Positions 42,443-54,401 of a DNA stretch of 64,000 nt are shown here, in pieces. The notes under the pieces are model-generated. The model saw nothing but the letters and a program-made list of their open reading frames with translations, was not told the origin of the DNA and did no database searches. A program made the position numbers and the translations under genes. The stretch is from NCBI RefSeq assembly GCF_010015445.1, contig NC_053119.1, forward strand, positions 23,035,883-23,099,882, written 5' to 3'. Source of the stretch: Perca fluviatilis (Eukaryota; Chordata; Actinopteri; Perciformes; Percidae). Every line of letters begins with the position of its first letter. Position 1 is the stretch's first letter.

Positions 42443-44102
42443 CGATTTGAGTGTCTGTGGAATGTGCATATGTTTGTTCACTATTGAATTCTGCAGGAAG
42501 GCAAATGAGTAGTGTGTTTGTGCAAGAGGCTATTTTTGACTTTAAATCGAGAGTAAGTCTCTGTGTGTTTGGAGCTCCCCACACAGCTCACTCAGCACCT
42601 TGACATTGGCACTGAGCCTCTGTGGAGATCTGCTGTCTCAGCTGGATCGCTTCCCTCCCTTTTCCTCTGACCCTTCTCCCCCTCCATCACTCACTCCCCC
42701 CTCACTCCTGCTACTCCCACCTCCACTCCAGGCCATTCCAGCTTCCCTTATCCAGGGGAGAAGAGTTTAAATCACTCCCTTCTCTCTGTCTCCCCAAGGG
42801 TTTCCTTCCCCCCTACACACACTCCCCCTCCACATCCCTCCCTCTCTGATAGTGTCGAGGAGGGGGGTGGTCTGTGACTGTTGACTTGGACTACTGTGGG
42901 AATGCAGGTGCTGTATATGTGTGCGTGCTTTAATAGCCCCTCCCTGGGCTCGCCGGGCAGCTCAGTGTCTGTCGTCTGTCACACCAGCCGTTCAGAATGT
43001 GCTGTCATTGGTATGACAGCATGCTAAGGCGGATGGCTGCTAAAATATCAAAAGAATCTTTTAGTCAGAGGTAATTAGGTTCTAATTTTTGTATTTAATT
43101 AGCTCTTAAACTAAGGAGTAAATTCATTATTGACTCCGCTGTTGATTACTTCTTTGATTTATATTTATTTATTAAAAGATGAATCAATTATCAAAATTGT
43201 TGTGGATTAATTATCTGATGATTGACCCGTGGATTAATTGGTAAGCAAACAAATAGTTTCAGCACTATCATTCATATTTTTACCCCCTTTGATACTTACA
43301 GACTCTGTGGATGCTTCGTTCTGAAGGCTATGAATGCATAAAGCAAATATAGTATTGCATGCAGCAACAATTGTATTTCATCTGTTAACAAATTACATAC
43401 ATGTAAAACAAACATTTACATAATATGTCTACGGTAGCTCAGAATAAAAAGACATCACTGGATTTGTTTCACAAACTAACTTGCATAAATGAAGAAACAA
43501 AGCAAAGTATAAAGAAACCCGATGTTTAAAACTAAAATAGTGTACTGTTTCTTTAAATCAGTGAAGGCATTTGACAATGACAGCCTTGACAGTCTTTATG
43601 GTCTTAGCTCCCCAGCTCAACAATGACAGATGGTATCTGCTGCAAGTGGCAGGCCGTCATGTCACTGTACACAATAAGTTCTCTTTCCCCATACCACATT
43701 CCCACTATTACTGTAAGCAAAATGCACAGCAGGCATGGTCACGCACCAGACAACTTTGTTTTTCACAAGTTTCTCGAGACCATCCCACTGACCGATCGGA
43801 GCAGATCAGAAATTAGCAGTAAAGATGTCAAGTGGTAGTAAATCTACAGCTACCACTGACAATCCCGAAAACAATTTGGCCACAATTTAGCACATTGATC
43901 ATACACAGTTCAGCCAGATACTAGATATCCATCTACTCTTGTTTCCATTGCTTCTTTTATTTTGTCTTTCTTTTTCTTCTTCCCTCCCGTTCTCTCTGTT
44001 CTCTTGGCCGTTGAGGTTAACCACCACTTGTGTTACACTGCATTACAACTCATCAACAATATGCCGGGCAGAAAGAAAACCAACCCACACTTGTTGTCCT
44101 CT

Positions 44103-44109
<7 letters not shown>

Positions 44110-44161
<52 letters not shown>
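44110..44161. repeat. (CT)n microsatellite
   Basis: About 25 CT units on the + strand. Confidence 0.95.
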
Positions 44162-44164
<3 letters not shown>

Positions 44165-44334
44165 TTCTCCCTCTCACTCTTTTTTTCTCTCTTTAGCTAA
44201 ATCACAAAACAAGCGGGCCAAAAGCAGTGAATTGCCTAGAAACCCAATATGGACTCCACCCTGGAGATTACACGGTCAACTCAGCCAGCCTGCACTAGAA
44301 TAACAGCCTGGCCCGCTCCTGCTGTCCCATGCCC

Positions 44335-44381
<47 letters not shown>
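44335..44381. repeat. (GT)n microsatellite
   Basis: About 22 GT units with one TT interruption. Confidence 0.93.
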
Positions 44382-44382
<1 letters not shown>

Positions 44383-45436
44383 ACGTGGGCCTGAGTTTAG
44401 TTTGAGTTTTCAGATTTGAGCCATTCCTCATCAGCTATTATTACTGTACAAAGTGTATTGTCTGTTATTTGACAGTTATCTACACCTCATACCAATTCAC
44501 ATCTGCTAACTGCAAACATGTGTAAGCTAGAGGTTGAAAGCAGACAGGTGATGTAATAAGTAAATTTGCCCATAAGTGGTTTAGATAATGGGTTAAAATA
44601 TAAGGCTGGATACTAAAATCTTCTCATGACCAATAGGAATGATAGGTAGACACAGTTTTTTCGTTACTAGGTCACCCTTTCTGTAAGAAAGCAGCAGTCC
44701 TTATATTGTATGTGCTTTGTAGTGATTTGCCAGCACAGGAACTTTTACCTATTGTATGGCTTCTATGCAATAGCAATAGATTTGAAACAAGGTACTGGGG
44801 TACTGGATTTTGCATTCATTTTCTTAGAAACTCTGACAGGTTGGAGTTTATTTAGACTCAACCAGGAAGGGCATTTTATTCATGGTGGGAATTATCATAA
44901 CAATTAAAGCCTTGTATAAACATGTAACATGAAAAAAAAAAATGTAAGCATTACTGTGCATTTTTTGCACCCATGTGTTAATTACATTCATAAATCATAT
45001 TAATAATAATATGTTAATGGTAGTTAGTCTTGCTTTGCCAGACCATCCACATGCTGCGGAGTGGAGGAGGGCCTGGCTACTCCACATAGCATTCCGGGAT
45101 GGGAGAAAAACGTGCTCTGGTTTATTGGCATTTCTCTAAACCAATCACAATCGTCATGGGCGCCGCTAAGAAACCACAGCAGAACGCCATAACAGCTGAT
45201 ACGACTCTTTGCCTTTGTTCCGGCATGCTGAAGTTGAGTTAAGGTGTTCTGACTTTGTTTAGCCAGGCATAAAGAGAGATATTACTGTGCCGCCATGATG
45301 TTACTATACTCTGGCATTGTCATACTGTTGACTGTGCATCTTGAGCAGTGCGGTGGCCCTTAACCCTTAACCAGGGGCGATTCTAGGATCAGACCTTTAG
45401 GGGGGCTCAGCCCCTAATGAGAATGTGACACAGATA

Positions 45437-45452
45437 CAGTGCCTTGCAAAAG
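45437..45452. repeat. isolated Tc1-like terminal tip
   Basis: CAGTGCCTTGCAAAAG after a TA matches the terminal bases of the Tc1 element at 48835 except one base. The rest of that terminal repeat does not follow, so it is a fragment or a chance match. Confidence 0.4.
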
Positions 45453-45681
45453 TGGTAAACATAATATATTTATTGTTAAACAATAAATATACCTTTGTAT
45501 TCAATTATAATTAAATTATCTTTATTGAGAAACTATTTCTTGTATTTATTCATACTGTACATGTATGCTGTACTGCAAAGTAACTTATCTGTCATACTGT
45601 TCAACTGTGTTAGTGTTCCTGCACTATCCTGATCATTATAGCGCTAAATAGTAACAACCAATAGTCATCTACATAATTTAA

Positions 45682-46202
45682 AGGTCCCATGGCATGAAAA
45701 TTTCACTTTATGAGGTTTTTTAACATTAATATGCGTTCCCCCAACCTGCCTATGGTCCCCAATTGGCTTGAAATGGTGATAGGTGTAAACCGAGCCCTGG
45801 GTATCCTGCTCTGCCTTTGAGAAAATGAAAGCTCAGATGAGCCGTTCTGGAATCTTGCTTGTTATAAGGTCATAACAAGTGAGGTTACCTCCCCTTTCTC
45901 TGCTTTGCCCGCCCAAAGAATGTGTCCAACCCATGGGAGAGAGACATCATGGCTTTCAAACAAGAAAAGTGGCAGTTGGTCAATGCCACACCCCCACCCT
46001 CCACCTTGCCCCGCCCTCTCTCCTCCTCAATAGCTAGAGATACAAAAATGGCACATCCTAAGGAAAGCTCATTGTGGGACTGGCTCTAGTGGCTGTAATT
46101 CTGCACCAAGGCTGAATTTCGGGAAAGAGACTTCAGATACAGTATTAGGGGACCACTAAGGTCTATATAAAAGCATCCAAAGAGCAGCATGTCATGGGAC
46201 CT
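45682..46202 (+). mobile_element. TTAA-target small DNA element, 521 bp, copy 2
   Basis: Same ends as the 30358 copy (AGGTCCCATGGCATGA and ATGTCATGGGACCT) and the same orientation. TTAA flanks at 45678-45681 and 46203-46206. Closely similar along its full length by eye, with scattered substitutions. It carries the same TATA-like string near the right end. It lies inside the split TAGTCT-family copy and so is younger than that copy if the two halves belong together. Confidence 0.92.
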
Positions 46203-47178
46203 TTAAAACAAATACCATGATGACTAGACCTTGGTTAGGTGTTCATATGGTGAACAGCAAGCAAATATTGATTATATGTCAGTTACTGCCTTTTGCCTTT
46301 GCACGACTCCTTGTTTTTGGCACATGATACAAAGGCAGAGTACAGTAACTGCCAAACAAGGGTCAAAGGTCAATTTTGAGCTCAAGATTTTTTCCATACA
46401 AACATTTCTTCATTATAGCAACTAGTTGTCAAATTTTGTGAGTCCTACCTATACTACTTTTGTCTGGACAAAACAGAAACTTTAAAGTAATTTTTCTCAG
46501 TTTCACACTCTAGCGAGTTAAGGTCTTTTGCCTTTGCAGGGCAGCATAGTCCTCATAAATCCACCAGGGTTTAAAATTCCAACACAAAGAAAGCGGAAGG
46601 AAACGGACATCGGCGAAAATACATGCATCCGGCAGAATTTCCTGCGGCACCGGAGCAATCCTGGAAGTGGAACATCAAGGATATAGACTAATGCCTGAAC
46701 TTAAAAGTAATATGTTGAAAATATATGGCAATCAATACATTGTATGTCTAGGAATCCAGTATGTATGGTTAAAGTGGGGGAAAAAAGCTATTTTGATTTG
46801 GGTTTCTGAGATTGTGCTGCCCATAGTTTTGAAAGCTGGATCCAATCTGAGGCCAGTCAGGCTGTGGTGATCGAGGCTTATCTAATGCTAGGTCTGTAGG
46901 TTTGCAACGCCTGACTCTGGCCTACAACTGGGGCAGAGAGGCTGATTGTTTCCAGCCATGATAGAGGTAATGAGGGGGTGGTGGTCATCATGATACACAC
47001 TTAAACACAGAAACACACACACACACACACACACACACAGAGACTGACCTATAAGTGAATATTCATATATGCATGTGTGTATGTGCGCGTGTTTTCAGCC
47101 ACAGCACATTGGCTCTCTTCACAGACCACAGGGTCACTCTGCTATAGTCGCTTATTAGTGGTCACATCTACTGGAGGA

Positions 47179-47199
47179 CACACACACGCACACACACAA

Positions 47200-47280
<81 letters not shown>
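47179..47280. repeat. (CA)n - (AT)n compound microsatellite
   Basis: Interrupted CA array to about 47205, then about 37 pure AT units. Confidence 0.95.
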
Positions 47281-47282
<2 letters not shown>

Positions 47283-47588
47283 AACACTCACCACCGGCTT
47301 TGCACATGGAGATTTACCACACACACATTAACGTAAATCCACTCATCCAGGTCACAGTATTGTGTTTGATGCACGCCATGTCAGGAAACTTAAAGTGAAA
47401 CCACATGCAGCTCAGTTCAAGCAGATCTGCTAAATCTCTGTCAAAAGGTGGCTGAGTCATGCCTGTGTTGGGCGTGCAATCACGCATGTGTGGTTGCTCT
47501 ATCACAAGATGCAGTGTGACAGGCCAACAAAAACAGCTGACAAACATGGACACAAACGTCCACTCTCACACCAATACACACACACTCA

Positions 47589-47590
<2 letters not shown>

Positions 47591-47619
<29 letters not shown>
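47591..47619. repeat. (CA)n microsatellite, short
   Basis: About 14 CA units. Confidence 0.9.
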
Positions 47620-47622
<3 letters not shown>

Positions 47623-48834
47623 ACGTCACAATAGTCTGGAAACAGAAGCATTTGGGGAAGTAAACCTCTTTACTAAACAGCTAAACAGCACATAAAGGAT
47701 ATGCTTCTCTCTTACAGTAAACCAAAGACTTTCACAAGACAAATGACTAATACCAAAGAAATTTAAGAAGCACTTTACATAAAGTCACGTTGCATAAGGA
47801 TTAGAGAAGTAGACTGACTGGTCTCCCATTTCTTAATAAACACTAAAATGCCTCAAACAACTTAAAAGAATTACTGTGTGAAGGTATAAGCCCCAATATT
47901 CTACACATTCACTATACTACTCCCCAGTTTGTTCCAATGAGCAGCACAGTGATAAGTAAAGATTTTAAAATAAAACGTTCTGCATTGTTGAGCATGTTAA
48001 GTCTTTAATGATAGACCTTAAGCTATAAGTAATGCTTTATCACACGTTGTGACACTTTAAAGCACTGCCATGAAATTGAGGGTGAATAGTGTGGTAACAT
48101 AGGATTGCATTTTCCCACGCTTAGTAGTTGTATGTTAAGGTCTTCCCATAGTTCAGCCTCTCCTTTTTCAGCCAAATGTCCCAAATCTAGTGTGGCAGGA
48201 AAAGTTTGCCCTTCAGGTCTGTATGGTTACCGAGGGCCCTGACACACCAAGAAGACAGTTGGCTGTTCGGTTGAGTGTTGGAGGCTGAGCTTTATTTGAC
48301 AGCAGCTAGCAGGGAGTAAGGACGCGTTTAGACCAACTTTAGTCCTGCTGAAAAAACAGCCCCCTCATTTATTTAAATGAGTCAATAGAAAGGGCTCCAG
48401 CAAAAAAAAACTTAAATAAATAAAACGTAGGGTCGTCCGTAAAACAAGTTAAATATGGTTCAACATTTGCAGAAATACAATGCAACATTATTCGGCAAGG
48501 GTCTCATTGTTGGTCAATCAAATGCGTGCAAGCCCACATTCCCGGTAGATTACGTTATTGTCACATTACGATCATTGTAACATGAACGCCATATTTCTAC
48601 TGTTAACCTGTCAGTCACTGCAACAGAATATTACATGGTTGTTACTGTTATTAATCCTTCCTCATAATATATGCATTGGTGTGCAGTGTTCTGGTGTCTG
48701 ATAAGCCTTCAAACTCATGGATCTATTACTCAAAGTGGACTTCCTGAATCATAAACTTTAAACAAAAAGTAAGGAAATTTGTGTTTGGTGGATTATTTCT
48801 CTGTGGTAACAATGCTTTTTGGCAATAAATCTTA

Positions 48835-50465
48835 CAGTGCCTTGCGAAAGTATTCGGCCCCCTTGAACTTTTCGACCTTTTGCCACATTTCAGGCCTCAA
48901 ACATAAAGATATAAAACTGTAATTTTTTGTGAAGAATCAATAACAAGTGGGACACAATCATGAAGTGGAACGAAATTTATTGGATATTTCAAACCTTTTA
49001 AACAAATAAAAAACTGAAATATTGGGCGTGCAAAATTATTCAGCCCCCTTAAGTTAATACTTTGTAGCACCACCTTTTGCTGCGATTACAGCTGTAAGTC
49101 GCTTGGGGTATGTCTCTATCAGTTTTGCACATCGAGAGACTGACATTTTTGCCCATTCCTCCTTGCAAAACAGCTCGAGCTCAGTGAGGTTGGATGGAGA
49201 GCGTTTGTGAACAGCATTTTTCAGTTCTTTCCACAGATTCTCGATTGGATTCAGGTCTGGACTTTGACTTGGCCATTCTAACACCTGGATATGTTTATTT
49301 GTGAACCATTCCATTGTAGATTTTGCTTTATGTTTTGGATCATTGTCTTGTTGGAAGACAAATCTCCGTCCCAGTCTCAGGTCTTTTGCAGACTCCATCA
49401 GGTTTTCTTCCAGAATGGTCCTGTATTTGGCTCCATCCATCTTCCCATCAATTTTAACCATCTTCCCTGTCCCTGCTGAAGAAAAGCAGGCCCAAACCAT
49501 GATGCTGCCACCACCATGTTTGACAGTGGGGATGGTGTGTTAAGGGTGATGAGCTGTGTTGCTTTTACGCCCAAACATAACGTTTTGCATTGTTGCCAAA
49601 AAGTTCGATTTTGGTTTCATCTGACCACAGCACCTTCTTCCACATGTTTGGTGTGTCTCCCAGGTGGCTTTTGGCAAACTTTGAACGACACTTTTTATGG
49701 ATATCTTTAAGAAATGGCTTTCTTCTTGCCACTCTTCCATAAAGGCCAGATTTGTGCAGTATACGACTGATTGTTGTCCTATGGACAGAGTCTCCCGCCT
49801 CAGCTGTAGATCTCTGCAGTTCATCCAGAGTGATCATGGGCCTCTTGGCTGCATCTCTGATCAGTCTTCTCATTGTATGAGCTGAAAGTTTAGAGGGACG
49901 GCCGGGTCTTCGTAGATTTGTAGTGGTCTGATACTCCTTCCATTTCAATATTATCGCTTGCACAGTGCTCCTTGGGATGTTTAAAGCTTGGGAAATCTTT
50001 TTGTATCCAAATCCGGCTTTAAACTTCTCCACAACAGTATCTCGGACCTGCCTGGTGTGTTCCTTGTTCTTCATGATGCTCTCTGCGCTTTACACGGACC
50101 TCTGAGACTATCACAGAGCAGGTGCATTTATACGGAGACTTGATTACACACAGCTGGATTCTATTTATCATCATTAGTCATTTAGGTCAACATTGGATCA
50201 TTCAGAGATCCTCACTGAACTTCTGGAGAGAGTTTGCTGCACTGAAAGTAAAGGGGCTGAATAATTTTGCACGCCCACTTTTTCAGTTTTTTATTTGTTA
50301 AAAAAGTTTGAAATAGCCAATGAATTTCGTTCCACTTCATAATTGGGACCCACTTGTTGTTGATTCTTCACAAAAAATTACAGTTTTATATCTTTATGTT
50401 TGAGGCCTGAAATGTGGCAAAAGGTCGAAACGTTCAAGGGGGCCGAATACTTTTGCAAGGCACTG
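48835..50465 (-). mobile_element. younger Tc1-like transposon, full length, 1,631 bp
   Basis: Inverted repeats of about 213 bp (48835-49047 and 50253-50465) start CAGTGCCTTGCGAAAGTATT and end with the complement. They are flanked by the TA duplication (48833-48834 and 50466-50467). Inside, on the minus strand, is a single transposase gene. The element sits exactly at a TA in the left inverted repeat of the older Tc1-like element. The arms are similar but carry several differences, so it is not brand new. Confidence 0.95.
49054..50074 (-). pseudogene. Tc1-like transposase, frameshifted
   Basis: Nearly complete Tc1/mariner transposase, about 340 codons. It starts MKNKEHTRQVRDTVVEKF. The N-terminal part has paired-type helix-turn-helix domains (roughly residues 1-110) with a GRPSK AT-hook-like motif between them. 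Catalytic residues are visible: aspartate in WSDETK, aspartate in QQDNDPKH, glutamate in NPIEN. The last two are separated by 34 residues, the DD34E signature. The frame breaks at about 49562-49572, where a one-base gain in a G run after RYVW shifts the frame. A stop codon at 49540-49542 also interrupts the original frame before it resumes as GGGSIMVWACF and runs to 49054. Inactive as it stands. Confidence 0.93.
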
Positions 50466-50654
50466 TATACCGTTGGAAAGCCTGTTTAGTTCCCTTTGAA
50501 ATGGTGCCCCATTTGTAAGGAACATGCATTGGTGGGATGAGCAGCAGCGCTGAGTATGTGGGTTGCGCCCATGAAAAATTTCCCAAATCTTCTCTGCCAT
50601 TGCCAAACAGGTTATTTTGATGTTGCTATTGACACTTTAGAGATGAGATTCTGC

Positions 50655-50984
50655 AACCAGTGGCCATCCCATATCTCCACAGTCTGGGACCGAACTCCAT
50701 CCTCCAAGATGACAATGCTCGCCCCCACGAGGTGGAATGTGGGAGAGGAGAGGATGGAATGGCCTGCCAGCAGTCCTGACCTCAACCCCATTGAAAAGTT
50801 GTGGGATCAGCTTGGGCGTGCTGTTCGTGCCAGAGTGACCAACACAACCACGTTGGCTGACTTGCGACAAATGCTGGTTGAAGAATGGGATGCCATCCCA
50901 CAGCAGTGTGTGACCAGGCTGGTGACCAGCATGAGGAGGAGGTGCCAGGCTGTCGTGGCTGTGTATGGTTCTTCCACACGCTAG
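50655..50984 (+). pseudogene. Tc1-like transposase, C-terminal remnant
   Basis: DDE transposase of the Tc1/mariner superfamily, which cuts and pastes its own element at TA sites. The intact stretch runs from about 50745 (ERMEWPASSPDLNPIEKLWD) to a stop at 50982-50984 and includes the catalytic glutamate in NPIE. Just upstream the second catalytic aspartate motif (QDDNARPH) is present at about 50706-50729 but in a different frame, with a deletion between. The helix-turn-helix DNA-binding region and the first aspartate are missing. It cannot be functional. It lies within the older transposon, between its inverted repeats. Confidence 0.9.
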
Positions 50985-51318
50985 TGAGGCTCCTGTTTGT
51001 GAAATGAATAAATTGTTAAATTGCCAATATGTCTTGTTTCTTCAAACTTCAATCATCCAATCCACCAAACAAGTCAATGGCAGAATAAGCTGTTTGGCAT
51101 TGGCAGAGAAGATTTGGCAAATTTTTCATGGGCGCAACCCACATACTCAGCACTGCTGCTCATCATCCCACAAATGCATGTTCCTTACAAATGGGGCACC
51201 ATTTGAAAGGGAACTAAACAGGCTTTCCAACGGTATAAGATTTATTGCCAAAAAGCATTGTTACCACAGAGAAATAATCTACCAAACACAAATTTCCTTA
51301 CTTTTTGTTTTAAGTTTA

Positions 51319-53143
51319 TTTTATTGTCCCGTCTGTGCCTGAAGGAACAAATCTGCATCAACGTTGCCCCTTGCTTTTTATTAACACTGCTGTTTTTGCT
51401 AGCTGTATGTTGTATTTGCATGTTACGCTTCCTTGACCACTGAGCCACCAGAGCACATCAGTGATTTCACACACTTAGTTTGTTGTCTTCCTTTTTTTTT
51501 TTACATTTGTCTATTGTTTGTTTCTTTCCCAACCAAAGACCACACAGGCTGACAATGCCAGTGCAAAGCAAAATGACCAGTAATTTCTTCTTATTCATCG
51601 TAGCACGTATGTTCATGTTCAGCTGGTCATCAGCTCTACTCATTACCGTGTGTTCAAGTGCAACTTCTTTGCATAGGAAGTGTGTTGACACAAAGCCTTT
51701 GATCAGTCAGCTTTTGTCGGCACTAGTACTTTAAGGTTGGCTTGGTGCTTCAGGGCCATCAAAGAAAAGGTCTGGACACAACTACCTAAGCAGTTTATCC
51801 TGTCCCTACAGCACTAGCCCAACAGGTTATACATTAACTAGCCACGCGAACGATTGGTCTGCAACACCAGCTCCTGCTCCTCTGCTGTTGTAAGCAACAT
51901 TTATTGCAGCATAATAACCCACTTCAGTGTGGGATGGTAGTGAAGGAAAGTCTAAAATATCATACAGTTTTAGCGCCTCAGCTAACATATTAAACAGCAC
52001 AGTAAAACACAAAAACAGTTCAGTAGAGCTGCAAGTTATATCATAATTAATCTAATCATTGAAAATAGGATGTAATGTCTTTCAGTATACCAAAGAATAT
52101 ATATGAAAAACTCAATACTTGATGGAAACAAAGGCAAATAAAATCTAGACCTTTAAAGAAGAAATACACTTATCTATTGTCTATGATTATATGGCTTTCA
52201 GGCTGGATGAGTGACAGAGTAGGGCTATTATTGTGTTTTAACTATTGTCATTCATTGACTGGTGCTAGGCATCCCAACCAGGCATTTCTCAATCCATAAA
52301 GCATGCAACTGCTGCCTAAAGAAAACATTGCATGGGCTAATTATTTACAAAACAAACAGCCTAAGGTCTTGTTTTGTGGATTGGGAATAATTGAGGAATT
52401 GTTCGAGTCATGGTGATCCTGTGGTGAAGACACAACCACCACTTGGGGAAAAAAAATACACATACATGTACTGTTAACAGAAATTCAAACCAATTTTATA
52501 ATATAAAGTATAATTAATGTCTTTAGTCCTTGAGAATAACGATGCTAACAGTGTGATCAGAGTCCTGATCACCTAATATTAAATGGCTAGTTAACTCGTA
52601 GTTAATGTTTCTTTTTAATTATCCCTATTTTCCAAATTTGAAGTATTGGAGGCAGGCATGCATGATGGGAAAGAACCCTGACAAGCCTTTGGCCTTGAGT
52701 CCTAAAAACCTAAAGACTTGATTTGATTTGACTAACTTTAACCTAACCAGCCGTCAGCCCTTTTACCCAAGATGGAAAGCTCATTTAGGCCTTGGAGGAA
52801 TGGTTGAAAATGCCAGTTCCACTGTGGTTATGATGGAAGAAGAGTCTGGAGCACCGGGATGTACCAGACGAGATGCTTTCCTAGTATATAAGCATTACGT
52901 AGCACCGGGGTGTGGTTTATAAGTACATGACTGTGGCTGCTGCTCAAAGTCTGTAGTATGTATGGGTAAATCATTGGCATATTTTGTCGGTTGTGTAACC
53001 TCTTTAGTATTACGGGTGTTTTTTAAGGAGGGAGGAAGCTTAAGGGTTGACCTTCAGTGACAAATGTCCAGCAGATTATAAATTATTTCCTACTCCCCTA
53101 CATCTTACCTGTTTTTTTGCAGTCTCACCTAAAAACAACAACC
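51319..53143. other. kcnq1 intron 15, unique AT-rich sequence
   Basis: No exon, transposon or RNA gene recognised. Reading frames are short and unrecognised. A T run lies near 51492. Confidence 0.5.
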
Positions 53144-53151
53144 CTACAAAT

Positions 53152-53463
53152 TAGGGATGCACCGATTTATCGGCAGAACATCGATATTGGCCGATATTAA
53201 CCTCGTTGACTGCCTATCGGGAAGTAAGATGGAATTGCTTTTGCAATGGCATTTACATGTCTTTCTTTGATGTGAAAGGATATATTTAATAAATTTGTAT
53301 TCATAAAAGCGTCATAGTGTAATGAAGGGATGAATTACTTTTTAAACAGTTCAGTTATTTTTGAAGATTTCTTTGTGTCCCTGTCATAAAAGGGGAAACA
53401 ACAATATCAACAACAACAGAGCATCTGTATCGGCCCATAATTTCACAATCGGTGCATCCCTAA
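53152..53463. mobile_element. hAT-type small DNA element, 312 bp
   Basis: Ends TAGGGATGCACCGAT and ATCGGTGCATCCCTA are perfect inverted repeats. An 8-bp duplication, CTACAAAT, lies at 53144-53151 and 53464-53471, with one extra base at the right junction. Internal GATATTGGCC/GTATCGGCCC repeats are typical of this widespread vertebrate hAT family. Non-coding. Confidence 0.9.
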
Positions 53464-53756
53464 CTACAAATAACCAGTTCCTTTAGATTTACACTTCATG
53501 TACATGTATGTTTGCATACCAACATATACATGCTTTACATATGAATAGATAGCTTGTGTCTGCTAAACGTTCCCAGAAAGTACCAAGAAGCACTAGCTGA
53601 GGAGGGCCTGTCCTGTGTATGAATAGCCCGTAATTGCAGCTTGATGGAAAACACTAATGCAGCTCGTAAAAAACAGGACACTTAGGACTGGTACAATTTC
53701 TCTTTCCAGCAGACAAAGCCAAGAAAACACAACATGAAGCACACTCTTCAAGACTA

Positions 53757-54071
53757 AGCTAAGCTCTGCACGGAGCTGCTGCAAAATAGCCTTGGGAAGG
53801 AACTTGTTTTGGTGGAACATGTACATATAAAAGTTGTTTTAGTCGTGCAACAAAAAACTCAGATTGGACAGATAGTCCAGCTAGCTGTCTGGATTTACCC
53901 TGCAGAGATCTGAGGAGCAGTTAACCATAGTCCTCATAAATCGACTGGAGTTTAAAATTCCAACACAAAGAAAGAGGAAGGAAATGGACATCGGCCAAAA
54001 GACATGCATCCGGCGAAATTTCCTGCGGCACCCGAGCAATCCCGGAAGTGGAACATCAAGGATATAGACTA
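53757..54071. mobile_element. TAGTCT-family element, copy 3, left end missing
   Basis: Matches the right three-quarters of the 21192-21595 element, from CTCTGCACGGAGCTGCTG to the end GGATATAGACTA, including CCCTGCAGAGATCTGAGGAG and CCTGCGGCACCCGAGC. The left terminal portion is absent, so it is a truncated, immobile copy. Confidence 0.85.
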
Positions 54072-54319
54072 CTGCTGAATTAAATTAGTCATGAGCTCAC
54101 GACAGACCCATAACAGCTTTAGGCCCTATTTTCAGTTAACATGTACAATCCTTGTTTGTTGTAACAGTAAACTTAAGCAATGTCAATAAAACTGGAGAAG
54201 TTTGCAGAGAGACGTCTGGATGAATCACATCAAGCTAAATAGACCAGAACATGGAAAATATGGCTTGTTGCTGTATTTAGAGTGCTTTTATGTGGTAGTG
54301 ATTTTTGGGCTGCTATAAA

Positions 54320-54322
<3 letters not shown>

Positions 54323-54392
<70 letters not shown>
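54323..54392. repeat. (GT)n microsatellite
   Basis: About 34 GT units, followed by a GCGCGCATGCGTGCG decay region. Confidence 0.96.

Positions 54393-54399
<7 letters not shown>

Positions 54400-54401
<2 letters not shown>

Larger units (their letters stand above)
42442..45024. other. kcnq1 intron 15, unique sequence
   Basis: No exon. Pyrimidine-rich 42640-42850, CT array 44110-44161, GT array 44335-44381. Sequence at about 43000-43150 is complex, with ATTAGG/TAATTAG motifs, and might be a conserved non-coding element. Confidence 0.45.
45025..46690. mobile_element. TAGTCT-family element, copy 2, split or long form
   Basis: The left part (45025-45170) matches the left end of the 21.2-kb element, starting TAGTCTTGCTTTGCCAGACC. 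The right part (46545-46690) matches its right end, finishing GGATATAGACTA. The 1.37 kb between is not in the 404-bp copy; it includes the 520-bp TTAA element and a stretch at about 45372-45418 that looks like another transposon's end. Flanking bases do not form the 9-bp duplication seen for copy 1. It may be an old copy broken by later insertions, a longer family member, or two separate fragments. Confidence 0.65.
46691..48751. other. kcnq1 intron 15, unique sequence and simple repeats
   Basis: CA arrays (47013-47039, 47591-47619) and a CA-AT compound array (47179-47280). GGGCCCTGACACACCAA at about 48233-48250 resembles the end of a fish DNA element, but I found no matching right end. No exon seen. 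Confidence 0.45.
48752..51318 (+). mobile_element. older Tc1-like transposon, internally deleted, interrupted by a younger one
   Basis: Long terminal inverted repeats. The right arm is 51090-51318. The left arm is split: 48752-48834 and 50468-50610, about 226 bp in total against 229 bp. Putting the two left pieces together across one TA restores a continuous match to the right arm. The outer edges lie at TA dinucleotides (48752-48753 and 51317-51318), the Tc1/mariner target. Only about 480 bp remains between the arms, holding the 3' end of a transposase gene on the + strand, so this was already a deleted element. Without the younger insertion it would be about 0.93 kb. Confidence 0.88.

Noticed and set aside
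50556..50654. 5' extension of the frame containing the older transposase remnant
   Set aside because: This part reads through the transposon's inverted repeat and is not protein-like; the supported coding remnant starts later.
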